Positions 49,459 to 56,565 of a DNA stretch of 64,000 nucleotides are shown one piece after another (positions within the stretch are counted from its first letter, which is position 1; each line of letters starts with the position of its first letter). The DNA is from an uncultured Collinsella sp. GTDB taxonomy: Bacteria; Actinomycetota; Coriobacteriia; Coriobacteriales; Coriobacteriaceae. The position numbers were made by a program, and so were the translations under genes. Location of the stretch: NCBI GenBank assembly GCA_902491345.1, contig CABUHI010000009.1, positions 4,523 through 68,522 of the forward strand, in the 5' to 3' direction. The notes below the pieces were generated by a model, which was given only the letters and a program-made list of their open reading frames with translations, did not search any database and was not told the DNA's origin.

Positions 49459-50569
49459 GCCATAAAACTCGATCGCGGATGTACTCGCCCAGCATGGGCA
49501 CGGTAAACCGGACGAGACCGTATCCGGCAGCCCCGATGACGCGCTCGCGAATCAGGCTTGCGCGATATTTACTCGCCCAGCTCTGGGTGCGATCGCAGCG
49601 CTCAATGACATCCGCCATGCGCGTCGGTTTGTCCTCGTCAGCAGCCATAGCCTCGATAAAGAGGCGTTGCGGACTGCGAAGCCCGTAATACAGGGGCGCG
49701 TCAACTGCTTCGTAGAACTCGGAGACGGCATCCGCATGGCCATCCTCGACATCGCGCCTTTCGATGACCTGCGAGCCACGACGGACAGCAGACCGCCACA
49801 TGTAATATCCCACCAGCTGAACCATATAGGGATGCCCCATGCTCTTGCGTGCCGCAAGGTCCGCCGTCTCCGCGTCAACGTAAAGACCAGCGTCTTTGAC
49901 CGTCTGGATATACGAATCGCGCACCTTGGGCAAAGATATCGCCCCCAGCGTACGCTGCTGAGCACGCCGCAAAAACGTCACGCTCGGCTCTTCGAGCAGA
50001 TCGTCAACCATACTGGGCAAGCCGGCGAACACCAGCGCAAGACCGCGCTGGTCGCTATCGGGCAATCCCGTGGCATCCTGGTCTCCGAGCACCTGCTGAT
50101 AGAGAACGGCAAGAGCCGCCAGCTCCTCGATAGACGCCGATTGCGCCTCGTCAATCGCAAACAGTATGCCCTTGCCTGGACCGAGCTTCTTAAGGCGCTC
50201 GTTGACCAGCCCTCGCAACGTCTCGCCCTTTGCTCGCGCCGCCTCGACCGACATCCGGCCAAACGACGGACCGAACTCCATTGACGTCACAACGGGTTTA
50301 TTCGAACGAAGCGCGTCGGCCAATCGGTCGCATAAGCCAAGCGAAGCGGAATCGGAGACAACCGCCCATCCGCGCTCATTGGCTAGACGTTGCAGTTCCC
50401 GCAGGAGAACCGTCTTGCCGCAGCCGCGGTTTCCCGTAATGAGCATGAGCCTACCCGGCGCTCCGGCGCCGTTATCGAGCCCTTCCTCGAAATCTTCGAT
50501 GACCGACTCGCGACCGATGAGTATTGGAGGCCGCTTGCCAGCAGTGGGCTTAAAGGGATTTGGATTCAT
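49451..50569 (-). CDS. Orc/Cdc6-like AAA ATPase, second copy, 372 aa
   Basis: Paralogue of the 45804 gene. Walker A GNRGCGKTV, Walker B ILFAIDEAQS, LVFAGLPSMV, FLRRAQQRTLG and MVQLVGYYMW are in the same order. The C-terminal winged-helix-like part is TRMADVIERCDRTQSWASKYRASLI. AGGAGG lies 5 nt before the chosen ATG. Its stop overlaps the start of the UvrA2 gene, so the ATPase and UvrA2 are translationally coupled, which suggests a joint role with DNA. A promoter is visible upstream at 50604-50633. Confidence 0.83.
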   Translation of the reverse strand: MNPNPFKPTAGKRPPILIGRESVIEDFEEGLDNGAGAPGRLMLITGNRGCGKTVLLRELQRLANERGWAVVSDSASLGLCDRLADALRSNKPVVTSMEFGPSFGRMSVEAARAKGETLRGLVNERLKKLGPGKGILFAIDEAQSASIEELAALAVLYQQVLGDQDATGLPDSDQRGLALVFAGLPSMVDDLLEEPSVTFLRRAQQRTLGAISLPKVRDSYIQTVKDAGLYVDAETADLAARKSMGHPYMVQLVGYYMWRSAVRRGSQVIERRDVEDGHADAVSEFYEAVDAPLYYGLRSPQRLFIEAMAADEDKPTRMADVIERCDRTQSWASKYRASLIRERVIGAAGYGLVRFTVPMLGEYIRDRVLWHE

Positions 50570-50603
50570 GTCGGCCTCCTCGGATTGGCAAACCCTGGTA
50601 ATA

Positions 50604-50633
50604 GTTATACCAACTTGCACCGAGTTACACCAA
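50604..50633 (-). promoter_or_regulatory. Promoter of the ATPase-UvrA2 operon
   Basis: TTGGTG and TATAAC are separated by 18 nt on the minus strand, about 35 bp before the ATG. GGTATAACTATTACC around the -10 is an inverted repeat that could be an operator. Confidence 0.5.
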
Positions 50634-50662
50634 TAGCATACGACAAAGGAACTGACCCTCTA

Positions 50663-52666
50663 TCACCTATGGCCGAAAAACTCGGCGTCTGCTGCTCGCC
50701 AGGGGCGAAAGGTGTCGGGATCGATCTTTACGTGCGCCGCGGCGGGTACGTCGTACCATTTGACCGTGTAACCGGCGCCGTGAGAGCAAAAGACCGAATC
50801 GGGCGTGTTGGGCAGATCGGCCTCGGGCTCATAGGCGGCCGTCTCGATTACGCGCTCGGCATCATGGCAAGCCGCATAACCGGCGAACTCGAGGTACAGA
50901 TGCCCGCGACCGCTCGTGTAGGCAGCCACCTCCAGCGCATAATCCTGCACTTCGGATGCCGGCACGCGACCCACAAGCTTTGCCCGGTCTCCCGCCATCG
51001 CCGGTGGCTCGTACTCGGCACCCATGCGCGTGGCATCCGAGAGCGCCCGGCCCACGCACTCCCCCGGTACCTCGAGCTCAAAGCGATACCACGGCTCCAA
51101 CAGCACCGCCGCGCCGGCCTCACGCGCCTGCATGAGTCCCTGGCGAATCGCGCGGTACGTGGCCTGGCGAAAATCGCCGCCCTCGGTGTGTTTGGCATGC
51201 GCGCGGCCACCCGTGAGCGTAATGCGCACATCGGTGATGGGCGAGCCGGTCAGCACGCCCAGGTGATCGCGCTCCATGGCGTTGGTGAGCGCCAGACGCT
51301 GCCAGTTCAAGTCGAGCTCGTCAGTCGAGGTCACGGTGCCAAATTGCACGCCCGAGCCCGCCGGTAACGGCTCCAAACGCAGATGTACCTCGGCATAGTG
51401 GCGCAGCGGCTCAAAGTGGCCCACGCCCTCGACCGGCTGCGAAATAGTCTCCTTATAGAGAATGCCGCCGGGCTCAAACGCAATCGAAAGGCCAAAACGA
51501 TCTGCCAACACCCGCTGCACGACCTCGAGTTGCACGGCGCCCATCAGCTGCAGGTGAATCTGCTCCAGATGAGTATTCCAGCTTACGCCGAGCATAGGAT
51601 CTTCGTCCGCCAACTCAGTCAGTGCTTTGAACACCGTATGGACATCGTGTTCGCCTGGAAGCACCGTATAGGTGAGGACCGGCGCAATGACGGGCGCATC
51701 GCCCGCGGGCTCTGCGCCCAGGACGTCCCCCGGGCGAACGTGCGCAAGACCCGTCACGGCACAAATACCGCCAGCGGCAACTTCCTGGGCAAGCTCATAC
51801 TTTTCGCCGTTATAGATGCGTACCTGATCGATCTTTTGCTCCCAAGTGGAGGCGCCAGAGCATCCCTCGACAACTTGCTTTGCACGCAGCACACCGCCCG
51901 TCACCTTGACCCAGGCAAGACGCTCGCCACGGTCTCCACGACTCACGCGGTAGACACGCGCGGCGAACTCCTGGGGCCATGTTCGCTCGTACATCAGAGT
52001 GCACATACCGTCGAGTAGCTCGTCCACGCCTTGGTCCTTGAGCGCCGAGCCGGCAAAGCAGGGAAAGAGCTTGCGCTCGGCGACCATGCGCGACAGCGTT
52101 GCGACGGAAAGCTCACCCGCCTCAAGAAACTCGTCGAGCGCCGCCTCGTCTAACGCAGCGGCGTCCTCCTGAACGGCGCCGCCCGCCAGCAGTTCGTTGG
52201 CGTCCAGGCAGCCCTCGGAAAGACGTTGCCCAAGTTGTGCCAGCAAAACATCGCGGCCGGGATTCTCCAAATCGATCTTGTTGATATAGATGAACGTCGG
52301 GATCTCATAGCGCGCAAGCAGGCGCCACAGGGTTTCGGTATGCCCCTGCACGCCGTCGTTGGCGCCCACAACCAAAATCGCGTAGTCGAGTGCGCGCAGC
52401 GTGCGCTCCGCCTCGGCTGAAAAATCGACATGCCCTGGTGCATCCACGAGCATGACGTGGGTATCGCCATGGTCGAGCACAGCCTGCGACGAGAAGATCG
52501 TAATACCGCGCTCGCGCTCAATCTCGTTCGTATCCAGATGCGAATCGCCATCGTCCACGCGGCCGCGCTTGCGAATGCGGCCCGCGTTGAATAGCATGGC
52601 CTCGGCCAACGTGGTCTTGCCGGCATCGACATGCGCCAAGATTCCAACGACCGCTTGCTTCGACAT
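50663..52666 (-). CDS. TetM/EF-G-like ribosome-acting GTPase, 667 aa
   Basis: Translation-factor GTPase. G1 is GILAHVDAGKTT, switch region RERGITIF, G3 VDAPGHVDFS and G4 YINKIDLE. EF-G-like domains II-V follow (HLEQIHLQLMGAVQLEVV, then GGRAHAKHTEGGDF). Length and order match tetracycline ribosomal protection proteins (TetM/TetO, about 640 aa), but it also resembles the divergent chromosomal relatives common in gut Firmicutes and actinobacteria. Whether it gives resistance cannot be told from sequence. AGAGGAGAG precedes the chosen ATG; a 23-residue longer frame has no ribosome binding site. Confidence 0.87.
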   Translation of the reverse strand: MSKQAVVGILAHVDAGKTTLAEAMLFNAGRIRKRGRVDDGDSHLDTNEIERERGITIFSSQAVLDHGDTHVMLVDAPGHVDFSAEAERTLRALDYAILVVGANDGVQGHTETLWRLLARYEIPTFIYINKIDLENPGRDVLLAQLGQRLSEGCLDANELLAGGAVQEDAAALDEAALDEFLEAGELSVATLSRMVAERKLFPCFAGSALKDQGVDELLDGMCTLMYERTWPQEFAARVYRVSRGDRGERLAWVKVTGGVLRAKQVVEGCSGASTWEQKIDQVRIYNGEKYELAQEVAAGGICAVTGLAHVRPGDVLGAEPAGDAPVIAPVLTYTVLPGEHDVHTVFKALTELADEDPMLGVSWNTHLEQIHLQLMGAVQLEVVQRVLADRFGLSIAFEPGGILYKETISQPVEGVGHFEPLRHYAEVHLRLEPLPAGSGVQFGTVTSTDELDLNWQRLALTNAMERDHLGVLTGSPITDVRITLTGGRAHAKHTEGGDFRQATYRAIRQGLMQAREAGAAVLLEPWYRFELEVPGECVGRALSDATRMGAEYEPPAMAGDRAKLVGRVPASEVQDYALEVAAYTSGRGHLYLEFAGYAACHDAERVIETAAYEPEADLPNTPDSVFCSHGAGYTVKWYDVPAAAHVKIDPDTFRPWRAADAEFFGHR

Positions 52667-52726
52667 GGCTCTCCTCTTATTGCAAGCCCATCGCACGCGG
52701 CAACGGGCGTCCTCATTCCACACTGG

Positions 52727-52755
52727 ATGATACAATTTACGGGCCGGCGGGCGAA
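52727..52755 (-). promoter_or_regulatory. Possible promoter of the TetM/EF-G-like gene
   Basis: TTCGCC and TATCAT are separated by 17 nt on the minus strand, about 60 bp before the ATG. The -35 is weak. No leader peptide of the tet(M) type was found. Confidence 0.35.
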
Positions 52756-52853
52756 GCGGGCCCTATCCCCCGACCGAGCTCATCGCCCTGCGTTGCCGCG
52801 CGGCGATTTTCGTAGGTTCGCGCCTTGCGAAAGCCGGCTTGCAAAACAGCCAG

Positions 52854-52891
52854 CGAACGAAAATGTCCCCACCCGGGGCCATTTTCGTTCG
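52854..52891. terminator. Hairpin after the acetyltransferase gene
   Basis: CGAACGAAAATG and CATTTTCGTTCG form a 12-bp stem with an inner CCCC/GGGG, located 29 bp past the stop of the acetyltransferase gene. Confidence 0.55.
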
Positions 52892-52919
52892 TGCAAATTG
52901 TTGATACGCGTCCCCGCTC

Positions 52920-53411
52920 TTATGCCTCGCGCAGCCAGTCAAACGCAACACGCGGTGTACCGTCGGACACATACACGATGCCGGCGCGCTCAAACCCCGC
53001 CTTGAGGCTCGCGCCCTGCATGGGCAGGTTGTCCTGATGTGTGTCGATGCGCAGGTGATCGGCACGCTCCTTGGCAAAGGCAAACATCGCAGCCGCGATA
53101 CCGTGCACGGTGCCGTCGGATGCCACACGGTGCAGCACGGCGTACGGAGTGTCGCTGCGCCATTGACCATCCTCAATTACGTCATAGCACTCGTCCGGGC
53201 CCGGCAAAAAGGCAAACGTCGCCACCACGCGGCCATCGACTTCGCACACATAGCTGCCACCGGCGGCGATATCGGCAGCCAGTTGCTCGGCAGAAGGCGT
53301 GCCCTCGGGCCACTGTGTGGCGTTGCCATGCGCGCGCATAAAGGCGCGGGCCGCGTCATAGATAGCCATGACGGCGGGAATGTCGGTATCGAGGGTTTTT
53401 CTGATCATCAC
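52920..53411 (-). CDS. GNAT-family N-acetyltransferase, 163 aa
   Basis: Acetyl-CoA-dependent acetyltransferase fold: IRKTLDTDIPAVMAIYDAARAFM at the start. The acetyl-CoA loop region is HRVASDGTVHGIAAAMFAFA, and a late DTHQDNLPMQ precedes KAGFERAG. The start is GTG at 53411 (GAGG 7 nt before) or the following ATG. Divergent from a small zinc-ribbon gene, with a palindrome between. Substrate unknown. Confidence 0.85.
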   Translation of the reverse strand: MMIRKTLDTDIPAVMAIYDAARAFMRAHGNATQWPEGTPSAEQLAADIAAGGSYVCEVDGRVVATFAFLPGPDECYDVIEDGQWRSDTPYAVLHRVASDGTVHGIAAAMFAFAKERADHLRIDTHQDNLPMQGASLKAGFERAGIVYVSDGTPRVAFDWLREA

Positions 53412-53429
53412 GCGGCGACCTCACGTTTA

Positions 53430-53461
53430 TTGGTATCACTTTGATTGAGCAATGATACCAA
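53430..53461. promoter_or_regulatory. Palindrome in the divergent GNAT / small-protein gap
   Basis: TTGGTATCA at 53430 and TGATACCAA at 53453 are perfect inverted 9-mers 14 nt apart. ACGTTT lies just outside each arm region. Centred between the two divergent starts; likely an operator. Confidence 0.5.
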
Positions 53462-53485
53462 CGTTTGGAGAGGGGCGCGAAGCAG

Positions 53486-53782
53486 ATGGGGAGCAAAAAG
53501 CGAGCCGCTTGGTCAAAAGCCAAAAGCGAGTTTTTAGGCGCTGCCACGGGCGGCGATATGAGTGACCTGTTTGCGCGCGAAGACGAGCGCCGCGACGCCC
53601 TGGACGCCGAGCGCGATGAGGCCTGGCGCTACAAGTCGTGCGAGCGCAAAAACCGTTACGACACGCGCGTCGAGGCCGAGGCTGTTATGGCCGAATGTGA
53701 AAACCGCGGGCGGCGTGGCTTGGCCTGCTACAAATGCGAATACTGCGGCGGCTGGCATTTGACGTCGCACCCTTGGAAATAG
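53486..53782 (+). CDS. Small zinc-ribbon-like protein, 98 aa
   Basis: Mostly charged: MGSKKRAAWSK, then DEAWRYKSCERKNRYDTRVEAE. The C-terminus CYKCEYCGGWHLT together with an upstream Cys could form a zinc ribbon. I do not know a function; such proteins are common small companions in Coriobacteria-type genomes. GGAGAGGGG lies upstream of the ATG at a rather long distance. Divergent from the acetyltransferase across a palindrome. Confidence 0.7.
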   Translation: MGSKKRAAWSKAKSEFLGAATGGDMSDLFAREDERRDALDAERDEAWRYKSCERKNRYDTRVEAEAVMAECENRGRRGLACYKCEYCGGWHLTSHPWK

Positions 53783-53830
53783 ACCCCACATTGGCACGGC
53801 ACTGACGGAGCGCCAGCCATCGCACACAAG

Positions 53831-54535
53831 CTACGGGCGCGGCGGCACCAAAACATCGTAGCGAACGGCCTTGCCCGCAAGTTGATAGCTCGGCTTAACG
53901 CCGGCAAGCAGCGGGCCCTTTACCGGCCGCTTGATAACGACCTTGCGCGGATGCACAGCAAGCGCCGCCTCGACCAGCGATTCCTCGTCGGCGCATGGCT
54001 GCTCCAGATGATGTAGGAGCTGGAACTTCTTTTTGACCGCTGCACTCTTGGTGCGCTCGGGAAACATGGGATCCAGGTACACCACGTCGGGTGCTGCGAG
54101 CTCGCCCTGCTCGACCAGCTCGACGGTTTGACGAAGGCCCGCAATGCTGTCCTCGCCCGCATGTAAGCACATGCGTGCCACGGCAGCCGCAAGCGCCGGA
54201 TCATCCGCCGCGCGATCCAAGGCATCCTTGAGGAGCGCCGCGATCACGCAGTCCTGCTCATACAGATCGACGGTAAAGCCCGCGGCCGCCAACAGCAGCG
54301 AATCCTCGCCAAAGCCTGCCGTAGCGTCAATTGCCCATGGTCGCTCGATGCCCTTTGTGCGCGCAGCCTTTACCAACAGCTCTTGCTGCAGACGGCCCTG
54401 CTTGAGTCGCGGCAGCATGCGGCCAAAATCGGCGCGCAGCTCCATCGTGCCGTCGGTGAGCGTGAGGCCCTCGGGCTTCCCGATCAGCTCAAGCCCCGCG
54501 GCCCGAGCAACAGATAAGGGATCGACGACGCCCAT
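53831..54535 (-). CDS. rsmJ: 16S rRNA (guanine1516-N2)-methyltransferase RsmJ-like, 234 aa
   Basis: SAM-dependent rRNA methyltransferase. SAM-binding motif I is AIDATAGFGEDSLLLAA, the acidic strand LYEQDCVIAALL, and the catalytic-type motif YLDPMFPERTKSAAVKKK is characteristic of RsmJ. The ATG at 54535 has AAGGAG 5 nt upstream. Acts on the small ribosomal subunit in the cytoplasm. Likely cotranscribed with the small membrane protein gene 64 bp upstream. Confidence 0.88.
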   Translation of the reverse strand: MGVVDPLSVARAAGLELIGKPEGLTLTDGTMELRADFGRMLPRLKQGRLQQELLVKAARTKGIERPWAIDATAGFGEDSLLLAAAGFTVDLYEQDCVIAALLKDALDRAADDPALAAAVARMCLHAGEDSIAGLRQTVELVEQGELAAPDVVYLDPMFPERTKSAAVKKKFQLLHHLEQPCADEESLVEAALAVHPRKVVIKRPVKGPLLAGVKPSYQLAGKAVRYDVLVPPRP

Positions 54536-54599
54536 GGACACTCCTTAACAAGCAAAACGAATACGCAGGGCACCGTTTATGTCGGCACCCAACCGTCCG

Positions 54600-54743
54600 C
54601 TATTGTCCCACATGCGACATGGCCCACAGCATCCCAATGCAAAGCACCGCCATCAATCCCGTGCACACAGCAGCGATCACGGAATCACCCATGCGCCTTC
54701 CCAACGACCGCGGCTCACGCACTTGCCCTGCTCCGTACATCAT
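54600..54743 (-). CDS. Small single-pass membrane protein, 47 aa
   Basis: A polar basic start (MMYGAGQVREPRSLGRR) followed by one hydrophobic helix (residues about 21-42, VIAAVCTGLMAVLCIGMLWA) and a short tail. AAGGAGGAG lies 2-5 nt before the two ATGs, which is a strong signal for translation. No family recognised. Positive residues before the helix predict an N-inside orientation. Sits just upstream of rsmJ on the same strand. Confidence 0.6.
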   Translation of the reverse strand: MMYGAGQVREPRSLGRRMGDSVIAAVCTGLMAVLCIGMLWAMSHVGQ

Positions 54744-54976
54744 GGCTCCTCCTTGAGACCAGCTCCTTGTTACGGCCTCATCATCTCAGCGCCGCACATG
54801 AGCTGCCATCGATTTGGCTTACGTCCAGCTTTCCCTTTTGAAAGGTTGGGTTGGGCCGCGCGGGCTCAAAGCGCTTTCAGGCGCATGCATCGCTGCGTTG
54901 AACTACAATGTGCTTCACCATATGTGCAGTACATTGGGTGCGCCAAGTTGGCGTACTCGTATCGAAAGGACCAGCC

Positions 54977-55378
54977 ATGAGCTTCACTCGCAAGACTCTC
55001 AAAATCCTTGCTCTCATCTACTTTGTTTTGGGCATCGCCAGCCTCGTCACCGCCGGCGTCGGTATCGCCACGGGCGGTCTCGATTCCACGTACGGTTCGT
55101 ACGCCACGCTCGCGGCGGTCGTGCTTATCGCCAAGGGTCTCGTCGACCTTGCCGCAGGCGTCGCCGGTATCAAGGGCGCCAACAAGCCTTCGCAGGTGGA
55201 CGGCGCGTTTAAGCTCGGTATTGTTGCCGCGGTCGCCACGCTTGCCCAAGCGGTGCTCACGCTTCCCGCGTTTGGCGGCGACGCCATCAACTTTGGCGCC
55301 TTTGTCATCGTGGTCTACGACCTGTTCTTTGTTCAGCAGGCACACGCCGTTAAAGCCGAGAACAAGGACCGCCTATAA
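54977..55378 (+). CDS. Four-helix membrane protein of unknown function, 133 aa
   Basis: Four hydrophobic segments: ALIYFVLGIASLVTAGVGI, TLAAVVLIAKGLVDLAAGVAGI, LGIVAAVATLAQAVLTL and FGAFVIVVYDLFFV. Short basic ends. GAAAGGA lies 7 nt before ATG. Followed by a strong terminator, so it is monocistronic. The 233 bp upstream, to the divergent small membrane protein, shows TACAAT near 54905 as a possible -10 but no clear -35. Confidence 0.75.
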   Translation: MSFTRKTLKILALIYFVLGIASLVTAGVGIATGGLDSTYGSYATLAAVVLIAKGLVDLAAGVAGIKGANKPSQVDGAFKLGIVAAVATLAQAVLTLPAFGGDAINFGAFVIVVYDLFFVQQAHAVKAENKDRL

Positions 55379-55414
55379 GCGCTCGCTTCTCATAACCTCT
55401 GCAGCCAAGCAACT

Positions 55415-55454
55415 AAAAAGGGCCGATCGCGCATCTCCGCGGTCGGCCCTTTGC
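55415..55454 (+). terminator. Rho-independent terminator
   Basis: AAAAAGGGCCGA...TCGGCCCTTT with inner CGCG pairing; T-rich end TTTGCATTTG. Confidence 0.75.
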
Positions 55455-55469
55455 ATTTGCCCAGATAAA

Positions 55470-55504
55470 ACCTGCCATAATAAACCTGTCCCTTTTTGGC
55501 AGGT
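55470..55504. repeat. Third copy of the 35-bp hairpin repeat
   Basis: ACCTGCCATAATAAACCTG...TGGCAGGT, one base different from the copy at 28237-28271. It lies 2 bp past the stop codon of the RlmA gene and probably ends that transcript on the minus strand. Confidence 0.75.
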
Positions 55505-55506
55505 TG

Positions 55507-56322
55507 TTAGCTGTGGCGGTACTCGGCGATGATGAAGTCGATATCGGTCTGGAGCGTGTCCAAGTTTGCCAGGCGCTCTTTGTCGGCAGGGCGCGTGCGG
55601 TAGTAGTACGGCGTCATCTGGAACACCGCCTCGATGTCGGCCTGGGTCTGGAGCGTAATGTTCGCAGACACCCGCTGCGTTCCGACCAACTCGAGCTCGG
55701 TGGTCTTCGGCAGCTTCTCATCGTTAAGGTACGGCGTATCGTAGATCACCTCCTTGAGCCCAAAGAGATGACGGGCACCCGGCACCACGGTATAGAGTGA
55801 GCCCTCTGGCGCCAGCACGCGGGCAAACTCACGCTCGTTAAAGGGAGCGAAGAGCTCGGTCACCATATCGAAGGCGCCGTCCGCCACGGGGATGTCCTTC
55901 ATGTTGGCCACGAAATAGGTCGCATCGCCGCGCTTGGCGGCCAGGCGCACCATCTCTTTGCCCAAGTCGAACCCGTAAGCGCCCACGCCCGGCACCGCGC
56001 CCATGGCGCTGGTGTAGTAGCCCTCGCCGCAGCAAATATCGAGCAGCGTCATGGGGCCGTTCGCAGATGCTGCACGCCCAGACACCCGCTCGCGCACGAG
56101 CTCGACCATCGCATCGCGCAACGGCGCATAGTAACCACGGTTCAAAAAGTCACGACGGCTGCGTGCCTGCGACTTGGGATCGCCCATGGAGTCGCCGCTC
56201 TTGGACGAGCGCAGTAGATATAGATAGCCCTCGCGAGCACGGTCAAACCGGTGTCCGCCCGCGCATGCAGCACCGCGCTCATTGTCCACCAAAGGCTCAT
56301 GGCAAACGGGACACAACAACAT
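55507..56322 (-). CDS. 23S rRNA (guanine-N1)-methyltransferase RlmA-like, 271 aa
   Basis: N-terminal zinc ribbon (LLCPVCHEPL, then CAGGHRFDRAREGY) typical of RlmA(I)/RlmA(II), followed by a SAM-binding domain (LLDICCGEGYYTSAM). Modifies G745 or G748 of 23S rRNA in other bacteria; in some relatives this affects tylosin susceptibility. AAGGAG lies 5 nt before ATG. Ends against the 35-bp repeat at 55470-55504. Confidence 0.88.
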   Translation of the reverse strand: MLLCPVCHEPLVDNERGAACAGGHRFDRAREGYLYLLRSSKSGDSMGDPKSQARSRRDFLNRGYYAPLRDAMVELVRERVSGRAASANGPMTLLDICCGEGYYTSAMGAVPGVGAYGFDLGKEMVRLAAKRGDATYFVANMKDIPVADGAFDMVTELFAPFNEREFARVLAPEGSLYTVVPGARHLFGLKEVIYDTPYLNDEKLPKTTELELVGTQRVSANITLQTQADIEAVFQMTPYYYRTRPADKERLANLDTLQTDIDFIIAEYRHS

Positions 56323-56379
56323 GGCAACTCCTTAGCGCGAACAACACAACGCCCACCATTGTCGCACGCCTTCCCCACC

Positions 56380-56495
56380 TAGTCATTGGGGACGTTCTTG
56401 AATGACTAGTTAGAAGAGACGTTCTTGAATGACTAGTTAGAAGAGATAAGGAGTGTCCCCAGCTGCCGGCAGAAAAGGAACGTCCCTAAGTGCCG
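56380..56495. repeat. Interspersed repeat with internal 27-bp tandem duplication
   Basis: A hairpin TAGTCATT...AATGACTA, then two 27-bp tandem units (56391-56417 and 56418-56444, starting GACGTTCTTGAATGAC), then a 48-nt block matching 10249-10296. Lies between the divergent RlmA and MATE genes. Confidence 0.75.
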
Positions 56496-56565
56496 ACTGG
56501 TTGCATTAGGAGTATCATCGTCTGCGCAAATAAGCACGATATAGCATGTTAGAGATTGAGAGCGT

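Noticed and set aside
41997..50569. Considered as a prophage or integrative element
   Set aside because: No integrase of the tyrosine type, no phage structural genes, no att-like tRNA end; only one small serine recombinase is present.
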